Of a DNA stretch of 64,000 nucleotides, positions 42,529-52,168 are shown piece after piece (position 1 is the stretch's first letter; each line of letters opens with the position of its first letter). A model generated the notes under the pieces. The model saw only the letters and a program-made list of their open reading frames with translations. It searched no databases and was not told the origin of the DNA. This DNA comes from Bacteroidales bacterium (GTDB lineage: Bacteria; Bacteroidota; Bacteroidia; Bacteroidales; UBA10428), in contig DATGXG010000036.1 in NCBI GenBank assembly GCA_035299085.1, positions 147,127-211,126 on the forward strand, given 5' to 3'. The position numbers and the translations under genes were made by a program.

Positions 42529-43824
42529 TTAGAGGCTGATGTATGTTAATCTATTAATTTTGTTTCTGTAGGTTCCTTTAACATCCATTACGATTCCGTT
42601 TTTATCAGAATGTGAAACAAAGTATTCCTCAGGAAGATTAATGTATTCATTATGGGCAACTGCTACAATAATGGCGGCATAATCATTTCCCGGTTTATCA
42701 CAAAGATGGAATCCGTATTCTTTTTCAAGTTCTTCGGAATTAGCATAGGGATCAATGATTTCAACAACCACGCCATAAGATTTTAATTCGTTCACCACAT
42801 CGGCAACTTTTGAATTCCTGATGTCGCTTACGTTTTCCTTGAAGGTAGCACCGAGAACCAGTACTTTTGAATTCAGCACATTTTTCCCGGCTTTGATTAT
42901 TTTTTTTACCACCTCGGTAGCGATGAATTTTCCCATGCCATCATTAACAGCACGGCCTGAGTTGATTACCTGAGCGGCGTGACCGAGTTCGGCTGCCTTA
43001 AAAGTAAGGTAATACGGATCAACACCGATGCAATGTCCGCCTACCAGTCCGGGGTAAAATTTGAGAAAGTTCCATTTTGTACCGGCAGCTTCGAGAACTT
43101 CATATGTATTGATCTGCATTTTATTGAAGATCATTGACAGTTCGTTCATCAGGGCTATGTTCACATCACGCTGGGTATTTTCAATAATTTTTGCGGCTTC
43201 GGCAACTTTTATTGAAGATGCCTTGTAAACGCCTGCTTTTACAACAAGTTCATATACTTTGGCAATTTCTTCAAGTGATTCCTGGTCGCAACCCGATACA
43301 ATCTTTGTAATTGTAGTAATTGTATGTTCTTTGTCTCCCGGGTTGATTCTTTCAGGCGAATAACCTAATTTGAAATCAACACCGCATTTCAGTCCTGACA
43401 TTCCTTCGAGAATATCCCGGCATTCTTCATCGGTTGTACCCGGATATACAGTGGATTCATAGACAACGTAGTCGCCTTTTTTAAGCACTTTGGCAACTGA
43501 ACGTGTTGCGGAAAGCAGGGGATTTAGATCCGGCAGGTTATGCTTATCGATTGGTGTGGGAACGGCTACAATATGAAAGCTAGCCTGTTTGAGCACATCG
43601 AGCTGAGTGGTGAACTCAATGTCAGTTCCCTGGAATGCTTCTGCATCCAGTTCATCGCTTGGGTCAACGCCCTTTTTCATCATTTCAATGCGAGGAGCAT
43701 TGATATCGAAACCCACAACTGAAATCTTTTTTGCAAACGCAAGTGCAATAGGAAGTCCTACATATCCCAGGCCAACAAGGGATAGTTTAGCTTCTTTATT
43801 AAGGAGCTTGTCGTAAATACCCAT
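42529..43824 (-). CDS. UDP-N-acetyl-D-glucosamine 6-dehydrogenase-like (WbpA/TviB type)
   Basis: Two-step NAD-dependent oxidation of a UDP-HexNAc to the uronic acid. The 431-residue product has the NAD loop LVGLGYVGLPIALAF (about 16-30), a VAVPTPID segment near 87-94, VYESTVYPGTT near 120-130 and the catalytic Cys in LVGGHCIGVDPYY near 265. A C-terminal UDP-binding domain (about 315-425) contains LGATFKENVSDIRNSK. The motifs resemble the WbpA/TviB (UDP-GlcNAc) branch rather than UDP-glucose dehydrogenase, and the WbpB-like neighbour supports that. It lies 52 bp after metK; a TATTTTTA element in that gap might give it its own promoter. Confidence 0.9.
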   Translation of the reverse strand: MGIYDKLLNKEAKLSLVGLGYVGLPIALAFAKKISVVGFDINAPRIEMMKKGVDPSDELDAEAFQGTDIEFTTQLDVLKQASFHIVAVPTPIDKHNLPDLNPLLSATRSVAKVLKKGDYVVYESTVYPGTTDEECRDILEGMSGLKCGVDFKLGYSPERINPGDKEHTITTITKIVSGCDQESLEEIAKVYELVVKAGVYKASSIKVAEAAKIIENTQRDVNIALMNELSMIFNKMQINTYEVLEAAGTKWNFLKFYPGLVGGHCIGVDPYYLTFKAAELGHAAQVINSGRAVNDGMGKFIATEVVKKIIKAGKNVLNSKVLVLGATFKENVSDIRNSKVADVVNELKSYGVVVEIIDPYANSEELEKEYGFHLCDKPGNDYAAIIVAVAHNEYINLPEEYFVSHSDKNGIVMDVKGTYRNKINRLTYISL

Positions 43825-43876
43825 AGTTTTTATTTATAAAGCTGTGAATTAATCAGTTAAAAATAGTTATCGGAAT

Positions 43877-45130
43877 TTATTTTAAACCGAACTCTTTTTT
43901 GATTTTATCAACATAGTCCAACTTTTCCCAGGAGAAAAAGTCAACTTCCTTTGTGGTTGAAGAACCATTTTGTAAGAGAGTAACTTTTTGGGTATAGGGT
44001 TCCCTGCCCATATGACCGTAGGCAGCAGTTGGAAGGAAAACAGGATTTTTAAGCCCCAGTCTTTTAATAATAACAGCGGGCCTGAGGTCGAAAATACTTG
44101 CAATTTTTGCAGCGATTTCTCCATCGTCCATTTTAACATGTGAAGTGCCAAATGTGCTGACATAAACGCCAACAGGTTTAGCCACGCCAATAGCATAAGC
44201 TACCTGTGCCAGAACTTCGTCAGCCACACCTGCTGCCACCATGTTTTTAGCTATATGACGCATGGCGTATGCGGCCGAGCGGTCAACTTTAGAACTGTCT
44301 TTACCGGAGAAAGCACCGCCACCATGGGCACCTTTTCCACCGTACGTATCCACAATAATTTTCCGGCCTGTAAGACCTGTGTCTCCATGTGGGCCGCCAA
44401 TAACAAATTTACCTGTGGGATTAACATAGAGCAGGAATTTATCATCAAATAAAGCCTGTACACGTTTGGGCAATACGGCAATAACTCTTGGCAGAAGGAT
44501 AGTTCTTACGTCATGCTCAATAGTTTTTAGCATGGCATCATCCTTATCAAAGTTATCGTGTTGTGTAGAAACAACGATAGTATGAATTCTCACAGGCTGT
44601 CCGTCGTCTCCGTATTCAATGGTTACCTGTGATTTGGCATCCGGCCGCAGGTACTTCATTACCTTACGTTCACGCCTTATTTGTGCCAGTTCTTTTAACA
44701 GGATGTGCGAAAGTTCAAGTGACAATGGCATAAAATTATCCGTTTCACGGCATGCGTAACCGAACATCATACCCTGATCACCGGCACCCTGGTCTTCCTC
44801 GTTTCCTCTCTCAACTCCCCTGTTGATATCCTGCGATTGTTCATGAATTGAAGATATTACACCGCAGCTGTCAGCTTCGAACATATAATCGGAATGCACA
44901 TATCCTATCTTTTTAATTACCTCACGGGCTACCTGTTGCACATCGACGTATGCATTTGTTTTCACTTCACCGCTGAGTACAACGAGGCCTGTAGTTACAA
45001 GAGTTTCACAGGCAACTTTAGATTCGGGATCACGACGTAAAAACTCATCAAGGAGCGCATCGGATATTTGATCAGCCACTTTATCAGGATGTCCTTCGGA
45101 AACGGATTCGGATGTAAATAAATATGCCAT
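43877..45130 (-). CDS. metK: S-adenosylmethionine synthetase
   Basis: Makes SAM from methionine and ATP. The 417-residue product has the conserved blocks: [20 protein letters not shown] near 8-27, the hexapeptide-type loop [12 protein letters not shown] near 117-128 and [20 protein letters not shown] near 243-262. The P-loop-like [19 protein letters not shown] lies near 268-286. The length fits Bacteroidota MetK (about 415-430). A TATCTTTG -7 element lies upstream at 45,163-45,170. No SAM riboswitch fold was recognised in the short leader. It stands at the head of the polysaccharide gene cluster on the same strand. Confidence 0.97.
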   Translation of the reverse strand: MAYLFTSESVSEGHPDKVADQISDALLDEFLRRDPESKVACETLVTTGLVVLSGEVKTNAYVDVQQVAREVIKKIGYVHSDYMFEADSCGVISSIHEQSQDINRGVERGNEEDQGAGDQGMMFGYACRETDNFMPLSLELSHILLKELAQIRRERKVMKYLRPDAKSQVTIEYGDDGQPVRIHTIVVSTQHDNFDKDDAMLKTIEHDVRTILLPRVIAVLPKRVQALFDDKFLLYVNPTGKFVIGGPHGDTGLTGRKIIVDTYGGKGAHGGGAFSGKDSSKVDRSAAYAMRHIAKNMVAAGVADEVLAQVAYAIGVAKPVGVYVSTFGTSHVKMDDGEIAAKIASIFDLRPAVIIKRLGLKNPVFLPTAAYGHMGREPYTQKVTLLQNGSSTTKEVDFFSWEKLDYVDKIKKEFGLK

Positions 45131-45162
45131 TTAAGTATAAGTTTAAAATTTTACAATGTTGA

Positions 45163-45170
45163 CAAAGATA
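45163..45170 (-). promoter_or_regulatory. Putative metK promoter -7 element
   Basis: The minus strand reads TATCTTTG (TAnnTTTG), 32 bp upstream of the metK ATG, with a TTG 15 bp further upstream (45,186-45,188), slightly short for the usual -33 spacing. Confidence 0.55.
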
Positions 45171-45226
45171 CAAAGAGAAATTAATCAACTGGAATATGTA
45201 CGTTGCAAGTTGATAAAGGTTAACTT

Positions 45227-46138
45227 TTAAGAGGTAAGGTCACGAAATACATCCTCCAATCTTTTATCCTGGCGGTGCATGGAAAGAATAATCAATTCGT
45301 TTTCAACCGCATATTTAAAAAGGTCACCCCGGATATCTGCGTCGCTCGAAGATTCAATCAGCCATGTATTGTCCTTTAGCTTTTTAATGTTTTTTACCCC
45401 TTGAATTTTTTCAATAAGATCCACTTTTAAATTTTGACTGCCAAATTCAACAATAATGGTGTGATTCTGTTCGGAAATATGAACTCCCAGGTTGCCGGTA
45501 AGGTCATTGGCCACTACCTGACCTTTATTGAGAATAATCACCCGCCGGCAGATAGCCTCCACCTCCTGCATGATATGGGTAGAAAGGATTACTGTTTTTT
45601 CCTTACCTAATTCAGATATCAGGTTCCTGATTTCAATAATCTGGTTAGGATCAAGACCTGTAGTAGGTTCATCAAGAATCAGTATATCCGGATCATGGAT
45701 GATCGCCTGTGCAAGTCCCACACGTTGTTTATATCCTTTAGAAAGAAGACCTATTTTTTTGTGCATTTCAGCACCCAGTCCGGTCATCTGAATTACTTCG
45801 TCAACCCTTTTGACGTTGTTTTTTGCACCATACAAACCTGCAACATGACCGAGGTATTCTTTTACATATAAATCCGTATACAAAGGATTATTTTCGGGAA
45901 GATATCCAAGGTGCCGTTTTACTTCATGAGGGTAATTCTTTACTGAAAGGTCATTTATTATAACATCCCCGGAGGTTGGCAGAAGCAAAGAGCAGATAAT
46001 TTTCATCAGAGTGGACTTACCGGCCCCGTTTGGCCCTATCAGCCCGACTATTTCACCTGAATTTACAGAAAAACTAACATTGTTGAGGGCCAGTTGCTGC
46101 CCATAGCTTTTTGTAAGATCTTCAACTGTTACAGACAT
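45227..46138 (-). CDS. gldA: ABC transporter ATP-binding protein, GldA-like
   Basis: The ATPase subunit of the ABC transporter associated with gliding motility (GldAFG) in Bacteroidota. The 303-residue product has Walker A GPNGAGKST (35-43), signature LSKGYKQRVGLAQ (132-144), Walker B DILILDEPTTGLDP (151-164) and an H-loop ILSTHIM near 185-191. The C-terminal ~80 residues form the extra domain typical of GldA/drug-export ATPases. The gldF/gldG membrane subunits are not adjacent, so the symbol rests on sequence resemblance and context. It is divergent from asnS. Confidence 0.85.
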   Translation of the reverse strand: MSVTVEDLTKSYGQQLALNNVSFSVNSGEIVGLIGPNGAGKSTLMKIICSLLLPTSGDVIINDLSVKNYPHEVKRHLGYLPENNPLYTDLYVKEYLGHVAGLYGAKNNVKRVDEVIQMTGLGAEMHKKIGLLSKGYKQRVGLAQAIIHDPDILILDEPTTGLDPNQIIEIRNLISELGKEKTVILSTHIMQEVEAICRRVIILNKGQVVANDLTGNLGVHISEQNHTIIVEFGSQNLKVDLIEKIQGVKNIKKLKDNTWLIESSSDADIRGDLFKYAVENELIILSMHRQDKRLEDVFRDLTS

Positions 46139-46158
46139 TGAAACTTAAGTTTTACAGC

Positions 46159-46166
46159 CAAATATA
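46159..46166 (-). promoter_or_regulatory. Putative gldA promoter -7 element
   Basis: TATATTTG on the minus strand (TAnnTTTG), 20 bp upstream of the gldA ATG in the divergent gap with asnS. Confidence 0.5.
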
Positions 46167-46197
46167 AGGTATTACTTTTTAATAAACGGTAAAATAC

Positions 46198-46205
46198 TAT
46201 TTTTG
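46198..46205 (+). promoter_or_regulatory. Putative asnS promoter -7 element
   Basis: TATTTTTG (TAnnTTTG), 29 bp upstream of the asnS ATG. A T-rich stretch but no exact TTG at the -33 position. Confidence 0.5.
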
Positions 46206-46234
46206 CAGGTTACAATTAAATCTATAACATTCTC

Positions 46235-47614
46235 ATGAGAATTAAAGAGCTGCTACAATCACGTGAATTCGAAGCCGAAGTATTGGTAAAAGGCTGGGTA
46301 AGAACAAAACGTGGTAATAAAAATATTTCATTCGTTGCTTTGAACGACGGATCCATTATTCACAATATCCAGGTGGTATTTGATATGAGCCGGTTTGATG
46401 AGGAGGTGATGAAGAAAGTTACAACCGGTTCCTGTATCGCTGTTAAAGGAAAACTGATTGAATCGCCGGGGAAAGAGCAGAATGTTGAAGTTCATGCTGA
46501 TACGCTGGAACTATATGGAACTGCTGATCCTGATCTGTATCCGTTGCAGAAGAAAGGACACACACTCGAATTCCTGCGCGAGATTGCCCATTTAAGACCC
46601 CGTACCAATACATTCGGCGCTGTTCTGCGAATAAGGCATGCGATGTCATTTGCCATTCATAAGTATTTCAATGATCATGGGTTTTATTACCTGCACACCC
46701 CAATAATTACCGGTTCCGACGCCGAAGGGGCAGGGGAAATGTTCCGGGTTACAACGCTTGATTCCAAAAATCCACCTATGACTCCGGAGGGGAAAGTGGA
46801 TTTCAGCCAGGACTTTTTCGGCAAAGAAACGAATCTTACTGTTTCGGGCCAGCTTGAGGGAGAACTGGGTGCAATGGCATTGTCACTTATTTATACATTC
46901 GGACCTACTTTCAGGGCTGAGAATTCAAATACACCAAGGCATCTTGCCGAGTTCTGGATGATTGAGCCTGAAATGGCGTTTTATGAGATCAATGATAACA
47001 TGAACCTGGCGGAAGATTTCCTGAAATACCTGATCCGCTATGCCCTTGAAAACTGCAAGGATGACCTGGCTTTCCTTTGTGAAATGTATGACAAGGAATT
47101 GCTGACCCGTTTAAATTTTGTAGTAAATAACAGTTTTGAACGGATCACGTATACATCTGCAATTGAAACGCTGACGAAATCGGGAACTGATTTTGAGTTT
47201 CCGGTTTCATGGGGAATGGATCTGCAAACAGAGCATGAAAGATATCTTGTTGAAAAGCATTATAAGAAACCTGTGATTGTTACTGATTATCCGATGGCCA
47301 TCAAGGCATTTTATATGAAACAAAATGATGATGGCAAAACAGTTCGGGGTATGGATGTGTTATTTCCTAAGATTGGTGAGATTATAGGAGGATCGCAACG
47401 TGAAGAAAGCCTTGAAAAACTGGAAAGAAGAATTAAAGAATTAAATATTCCGGACAAAGATATGTGGTGGTATATTGATACCAGAAAATTCGGAACTGCT
47501 CCGCACAGCGGATTTGGACTCGGATTTGAAAGATTGCTTCTTTTTGTTACGGGTATGAGTAATATCAGGGATGTAATCCCATTTCCGAGATTCCCAAAAA
47601 ATGCCGAATTTTAA
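46235..47614 (+). CDS. asnS: Asparaginyl-tRNA synthetase
   Basis: Charges tRNA-Asn; a class IIb synthetase. The 459-residue product has an N-terminal OB anticodon-binding fold (about 15-105, [20 protein letters not shown]) and a class II catalytic domain with motif 1 near 130-165, motif 2 around [19 protein letters not shown] (about 226-244) and motif 3 [15 protein letters not shown] near 429-443. The spacing of motif 2 residues and length fit AsnRS rather than AspRS. rpoN follows after 16 bp on the same strand. Confidence 0.96.
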   Translation: MRIKELLQSREFEAEVLVKGWVRTKRGNKNISFVALNDGSIIHNIQVVFDMSRFDEEVMKKVTTGSCIAVKGKLIESPGKEQNVEVHADTLELYGTADPDLYPLQKKGHTLEFLREIAHLRPRTNTFGAVLRIRHAMSFAIHKYFNDHGFYYLHTPIITGSDAEGAGEMFRVTTLDSKNPPMTPEGKVDFSQDFFGKETNLTVSGQLEGELGAMALSLIYTFGPTFRAENSNTPRHLAEFWMIEPEMAFYEINDNMNLAEDFLKYLIRYALENCKDDLAFLCEMYDKELLTRLNFVVNNSFERITYTSAIETLTKSGTDFEFPVSWGMDLQTEHERYLVEKHYKKPVIVTDYPMAIKAFYMKQNDDGKTVRGMDVLFPKIGEIIGGSQREESLEKLERRIKELNIPDKDMWWYIDTRKFGTAPHSGFGLGFERLLLFVTGMSNIRDVIPFPRFPKNAEF

Positions 47615-47630
47615 TTTGTAAACCGGATCT

Positions 47631-49091
47631 ATGCTCAAGCAGAAATTACAGCAAAAATTGCTGCAAAAATTATCTCCCCAGCAGATACAGATGATCAAGC
47701 TGCTGGAGATACCTACCATGCAGCTTGAGCAGAGAATTAAAGCCGAAATAGAGGAAAATCCGGCTCTTGAAGAAGGAGCTCTTGAAGAAATGATGGAAAC
47801 GGATTCATCCGATGATGATATCAGCAGCGATCCGAATGATAAGGATAAGGAAGAATTCACGCTCGAAGATTATGTGGATGAGGATGAATATCCTTCGTAT
47901 AAACTGAATGCACAGAATTATTCAAAGGATGATAAGAGGGAAGAAATTCCTTTTTCAGTAGGGTTGTCATTTCACGATCATCTTGAGGATCAGCTCGGCA
48001 TGCGCCCGCTTGACGAAAAGCAGAGGCTTCTTGCCTTGTATATGCTTGGAAATATTGATGATGACGGGTATCTGAGAAGACGCCTTGAGAGCATTGTGGA
48101 TGATGTTGCCTTTGCACTTAATATTAAAACTGATGAACCCGAGCTGATCGGTATCCTGAGGATCATCCAGGAACTTGATCCTCCCGGTGTAGGCGCCAGG
48201 AATCTCCAGGAATGTCTCGTACTTCAGATTGAAGCCAAAGATCTTGAAAACCCGACCATTCAGCTAGCACACAAAATTCTGAAGGATCATTTTGAGGAAT
48301 TTACCCGGAAACATTACGATAAAATTCTTACCCGGTTAAATATTAAGGATGAACAGCTTAAGGATGCCCTTGATGAAATACTCAAACTGAATCCAAAACC
48401 GGGAAGCGCTTATACTGATCCTCAGAACAAGGGCTACGGCCATATTATACCTGATTTTATCCTCGAGAACAACGAAGGCGATCTGGAACTCAGTCTGAAT
48501 GCAAGAAATGTTCCTGAATTAAAGGTCAGCAGGACATATAATGATATGCTTCTGAATTACCAGCATAATAAAGGCAATAATTCCAAAACCGAAAAGGAAG
48601 CACTGACTTTCGTCAAGCAAAAGCTGGATTCCGCTAAATGGTTTATCGATGCCATACGGCAAAGGCAAAATACTTTGCTTGTAACCATGAATGCCATTAT
48701 TTCATACCAGCATGAGTATTTTGTTACGGGCGACGAAACCAAGCTAAAGCCTATGATTCTGAAAGATATTGCAGATATTACAGGGCTCGATGTTTCGACC
48801 ATTTCACGGGTTGCAAACAGCAAATACATTCAAACCAATTTTGGCATTATTCCTCTTAAATTCTTTTTCTCCGAAGGAATGCAAACAGAATCAGGAGAGG
48901 AAGTGTCAACTAGGGAGATAAAAAAGATTTTGCAGGATTGTCTTGATTCCGAAGACAAACGCCATCCCATAACGGATGACCGGCTTGCTGAAATATTAAA
49001 AGAAAAGGGATATCATATTGCCCGGCGTACGGTTGCAAAATACAGGGAGCAACTTAATATACCGGTGGCAAGGATGAGAAAAGAGCTATAA
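47631..49091 (+). CDS. rpoN: RNA polymerase sigma-54 factor
   Basis: The alternative sigma factor that needs AAA+ activators. Of 486 residues, region I is Gln/Leu-rich at the N terminus (LKQKLQQKLLQKLSPQQIQM), followed by an acidic region II (about 45-85), the core-binding region (about 100-300) and a DNA-binding HTH (about 365-390, DIADITGLDVSTISRVANSK). The RpoN box ARRTVAKYREQLNIPVARMR lies near 464-483. It is 16 bp after asnS and 2 bp before the PAP2-like gene, so three genes appear co-transcribed. Confidence 0.97.
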   Translation: MLKQKLQQKLLQKLSPQQIQMIKLLEIPTMQLEQRIKAEIEENPALEEGALEEMMETDSSDDDISSDPNDKDKEEFTLEDYVDEDEYPSYKLNAQNYSKDDKREEIPFSVGLSFHDHLEDQLGMRPLDEKQRLLALYMLGNIDDDGYLRRRLESIVDDVAFALNIKTDEPELIGILRIIQELDPPGVGARNLQECLVLQIEAKDLENPTIQLAHKILKDHFEEFTRKHYDKILTRLNIKDEQLKDALDEILKLNPKPGSAYTDPQNKGYGHIIPDFILENNEGDLELSLNARNVPELKVSRTYNDMLLNYQHNKGNNSKTEKEALTFVKQKLDSAKWFIDAIRQRQNTLLVTMNAIISYQHEYFVTGDETKLKPMILKDIADITGLDVSTISRVANSKYIQTNFGIIPLKFFFSEGMQTESGEEVSTREIKKILQDCLDSEDKRHPITDDRLAEILKEKGYHIARRTVAKYREQLNIPVARMRKEL

Positions 49092-49093
49092 TT

Positions 49094-49702
49094 ATGGAGA
49101 AACGATTCGCAACATTTATTTCATACCTGGCTCATCCTTTAATCGTTCCAATCCTAGGCCTCATGGTTATCGGAAATTCGGGAACCTATATGGCTGACAT
49201 CGATCCCCGTTTCAGACAATATATTTATGTTACTGTGTTTATTTTCACGCTCCTTCTTCCCGTTGCTTTAATTCCTCTTTTTTATTATTTCGGTCTTGCA
49301 CGCAATGTATATTTCAGTGAGAAAAGAGAACGAATAATTCCATTATACCTGACCCTTGTTTTTTACCTTGTTGCCTATTTCCTTGTAAAGAGGGTTCCGG
49401 TTTCTGCTGTATATCAAAGGTTTTTATTCAGTGGTTGCCTGTCGATGCTTTTCCTTTCTGCTATATCAAATTTTTGGAAGATAAGCGCACATATGGTTGG
49501 GTGGGGAGGTATTACGGGACTGATCCTTATGCTATCCATCCGGTTTAATACCGATCTGATGCTTTTCATGATTGTAAGCCTTCTCATTTCAGGTATAGCC
49601 GGATATGCCCGTTTGCGACTCAACGCTCATAACGGACGTGAGCTGTATACAGGTTATTTACTTGGATTGGCAATTATGGTAGTGGTTTTCTCCTTCAAAT
49701 AA
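49094..49702 (+). CDS. PAP2-like integral membrane protein
   Basis: A 202-residue membrane protein with about six hydrophobic helices. The C-terminal half resembles the PAP2/phosphatase superfamily: a KISAHMVGWGG segment (about 130-140) stands where SGH occurs in active enzymes, and ARLRLNAHNGRELYTGYLLG (about 172-191) corresponds to the SR-x5-H-x3-D motif, with key positions altered. Catalytic activity is uncertain. It starts 2 bp after rpoN and overlaps the 3' end of the convergent glycosyltransferase by 49 bp. Confidence 0.7.
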   Translation: MEKRFATFISYLAHPLIVPILGLMVIGNSGTYMADIDPRFRQYIYVTVFIFTLLLPVALIPLFYYFGLARNVYFSEKRERIIPLYLTLVFYLVAYFLVKRVPVSAVYQRFLFSGCLSMLFLSAISNFWKISAHMVGWGGITGLILMLSIRFNTDLMLFMIVSLLISGIAGYARLRLNAHNGRELYTGYLLGLAIMVVVFSFK

Positions 49703-50721
49703 CCGGCATAAAGCTTTTTCAAATCAAATTGTGATTGTAATACAAAACTGAACAATCCCGTTCTACTCAATCTTTCGGCAAGATACTCCTGTTCAGGCTG
49801 ACCGGGTGTCGGAACTAAAACAGCCGGCTTTTGAATTTCAATCAAATCCATTATGCTTGAATAACCTGACCTGCAAATGACAAGATGAGCTTTTCTCAAT
49901 AAAGAAAGAAATTCAGGGTCAACAAGGTGATTTACCATTTTAACATTTTCTGTCAGGGTATCGTCCTCAAAATCCTGCATGCCCGAAATAATTAATATTT
50001 TACATTGCATGGTCTTTGCCTGGGCAATGATTCTGCTTGTGAAATGTCTCAATTGAGGCTGTGGTCCGCTAAGTGAAACTACGATATCATATTCGGGAGT
50101 ATTAATTAAGGAAACACTTTGAAATCGTGACAGCCATCCGATAAACCGAGCATTGGCAGGCAGACTGAAGCGATGAGAAAGATTACCGGTAAGATTACCA
50201 GCATCTTTTATATCAGGAATCCAGCATTCATCAAACCGGGTCACAAGTCGTTTTAATATAAGGTAAAGCGGGTATTCCGCCCATGAAAAGTAAACCGGCA
50301 GAACAGGAGATAGCTGATGAGTGATAATGATGTTGTGTGTTATTGCCGAATAAATTCCATAGCGGTTATCTGATACTATGGTATCGATTTTATACTTTGA
50401 AATCAGGGGTTTAAGTTGCCGGTGTTCTGCAATCACAGAATTTGCAAGCAGAGGAACCTGGAACAAAACTGATAGTATCAGTCCCCGTGGGTTTCCGGGA
50501 TATTTTACCGAATACGTATTGAAATGTTCATAAGGTAGTTCCGGGAATGACTCATGAATAAGCGATCCTGATTTTCCTGAGCCACCCAGAATAACCTTCC
50601 AGCCATGACTTAGAAAGCAGCGAATAACAGGGATTAACCGGGTTGCATGTCCCAATCCCCAGTCGAGCGGACATATAAAAACAGTTCCGGGTTTCCTGTT
50701 TTGTATTAGTTCATTTATCAA
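49654..50721 (-). CDS. Glycosyltransferase family 28-like protein
   Basis: A 355-residue GT-B-fold protein. The N-terminal domain opens with a Gly/His loop (FICPLDWGLGHATRLIPVI, residues 15-33). The C-terminal domain has VSLSGPQPQLR, a LVDPEFLSLLRKAHLVICRSGYSSIMDLIE segment (near 260-290) and PAVLVPTPGQPEQ, matching the UDP-sugar-binding half of MurG-like enzymes. Donor and acceptor are unknown. Its start overlaps the stop of the radical SAM gene by 4 bp, and its last 49 bp overlap the PAP2-like gene on the other strand. Confidence 0.83.
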   Translation of the reverse strand: MINELIQNRKPGTVFICPLDWGLGHATRLIPVIRCFLSHGWKVILGGSGKSGSLIHESFPELPYEHFNTYSVKYPGNPRGLILSVLFQVPLLANSVIAEHRQLKPLISKYKIDTIVSDNRYGIYSAITHNIIITHQLSPVLPVYFSWAEYPLYLILKRLVTRFDECWIPDIKDAGNLTGNLSHRFSLPANARFIGWLSRFQSVSLINTPEYDIVVSLSGPQPQLRHFTSRIIAQAKTMQCKILIISGMQDFEDDTLTENVKMVNHLVDPEFLSLLRKAHLVICRSGYSSIMDLIEIQKPAVLVPTPGQPEQEYLAERLSRTGLFSFVLQSQFDLKKLYAGYLKEKTTTIIANPSK

Positions 50722-51494
50722 GGGGTAACAAGGGTTTCAATACCTAAATTCCTTACCAGGGAAGCAATATGTTCAAGTTCTTCAGGTGTAGCGGCTTGCA
50801 GTCCGTTTACTGCCGTATCCCTGGCAAGCGAATAGATCATTACAGTCTGAGGTTTAACTTCTTCAAGCACAGCAAGCCACGCTTTGATCTCGTTTTCGGT
50901 TGTATTATCTACATAAATCCCGTTGCAGGTACCCTTGAAAAAAAGAGACTGAATCAGAAGCTTGCCGCTGAAGGCTCTGAACGCGGCTTTAATATTATCA
51001 GGATTATAACTTCCCTTCGGGCAATTGATTGCTTCAAGCGTTCGTGGTATGGCTGAATCAAGTTTCAGTATATTCAGATCAACCTCAAGCAATGATTTAT
51101 GAATGTGCGGCTGCCCAATAAGAGTGGCATTTGATAGTACGGCAATTTTTGCACCCGGCAACAAGCGATTGCGGATTTCGATTGTTTCTTTGATAATGCG
51201 CGGGAATTCAGGATGCAATGTTGGCTCGCCATTTCCGGCAAAAGTGATGCAATCAAGGTACTCACCCTGCAACTTCATTTCGGCGAGTTTATTTTCAAGC
51301 GAAATCCTTACTTCATCCGCAGAGGGGAAAGAATGGCTTTTATCGGCGAGCGGGGTAAGTCCGCATTCACAATAAACGCAGTTAAAATTACACACTTTCA
51401 GGCCAGCGGGCAGTAAATTAATGCCGAGTGATTCACCAAGCCTGCGGCTCCATACAGGCCCGAATATGATTGTATCAAACAGAAAAGTAGACAT
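50718..51494 (-). CDS. Radical SAM protein
   Basis: A 258-residue radical SAM enzyme from the chosen start. The [4Fe-4S]-binding CxxxCxxC is Cys35-x3-Cys39-x2-Cys42 (KVCNFNCVYC), followed by the SAM-contacting FAGNGEPTLHP motif near 84-94. It resembles uncharacterised Bacteroidota proteins close to the MoaA/wyosine-synthesis superfamily in its N-terminal FGPVWSRRLGESLGI segment. Substrate unknown. The open frame extends 87 bp upstream, but MSTFLFDTIIFGPVWSR is the natural start. It shares a 4-bp overlap with the glycosyltransferase and is divergent from cvpA. Confidence 0.87.
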   Translation of the reverse strand: MSTFLFDTIIFGPVWSRRLGESLGINLLPAGLKVCNFNCVYCECGLTPLADKSHSFPSADEVRISLENKLAEMKLQGEYLDCITFAGNGEPTLHPEFPRIIKETIEIRNRLLPGAKIAVLSNATLIGQPHIHKSLLEVDLNILKLDSAIPRTLEAINCPKGSYNPDNIKAAFRAFSGKLLIQSLFFKGTCNGIYVDNTTENEIKAWLAVLEEVKPQTVMIYSLARDTAVNGLQAATPEELEHIASLVRNLGIETLVTP

Positions 51495-51598
51495 ACAGAT
51501 GGCAAATATAGTACATGCCGTTGCGAGATTAGTAATTAATTCATGATCATTGTTATTCCAAATGGTTAATTTTAACAACATACTTTTATCGTGAGCCT

Positions 51599-52114
51599 AT
51601 GAATTATATCGATCTGTTTGTCCTTGTGCTTCTGGTGTATGCCATATTCAAAGGGTTTACAAAGGGTTTTATATTACAAATGACAGTGATAGCAGCACTG
51701 GGTTTGGGAATCTATGCTGCTCTTAAGCTCTCTGATTTAACTGCCCTTAAGCTGAAAGGACATGTTTCACTCAGTCCTGAAAGTCTCCATTTGCTGGCAA
51801 TGGGGTTAACATTTGCTCTTGTTTTCTTCCTTGTTTGGTTGCTGGGCAAACTTGTAGAAAAAATGGTCGAAGCTATGGACCTTTCCATGCTCAACCGGTT
51901 ATTCGGCGTTGTTTTCAGTGCTGCAAAAATTCTTTTGATTTGCGGATTGATACTGGCTTTTGTCGACAGGATTGATCAGAAAATTGCATTTCTGCCGAAA
52001 AACACAAGAGAGAAATCAATATTCTATGAGCCTTTGACAAAAATGATAATCACCGTTTTTCCATCCATGCATACACCAGGTACAAATTATGAAGGTGTGA
52101 AAGTTCAAGTGTGA
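51599..52114 (+). CDS. CvpA family membrane protein
   Basis: A 171-residue inner-membrane protein with four hydrophobic helices (about 3-23, 26-45, 62-82 and 100-120) and the CvpA family opening NYIDLFVLVLLVYAIFKGFT. CvpA was named for colicin V production in E. coli; its molecular role is unclear, with later links to envelope stress. It stands 55 bp ahead of tyrS on the same strand, but tyrS appears to have its own promoter. Confidence 0.86.
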   Translation: MNYIDLFVLVLLVYAIFKGFTKGFILQMTVIAALGLGIYAALKLSDLTALKLKGHVSLSPESLHLLAMGLTFALVFFLVWLLGKLVEKMVEAMDLSMLNRLFGVVFSAAKILLICGLILAFVDRIDQKIAFLPKNTREKSIFYEPLTKMIITVFPSMHTPGTNYEGVKVQV

Positions 52115-52146
52115 ATCACTTCCGATATTTAATGGAACCTAAATAG

Positions 52147-52154
52147 TATATTTG
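52147..52154 (+). promoter_or_regulatory. Putative tyrS promoter -7 element
   Basis: TATATTTG (TAnnTTTG), 14 bp upstream of the tyrS ATG, implying a very short leader. No -33 TTG at standard spacing. Confidence 0.45.
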
Positions 52155-52168
52155 CCAAAATTTTTCAT

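Noticed and set aside
43877..45226. SAM riboswitch ahead of metK
   Set aside because: Only 96 bp separate metK and gldA, the predicted leader is about 25 nt, and no riboswitch core is recognisable.
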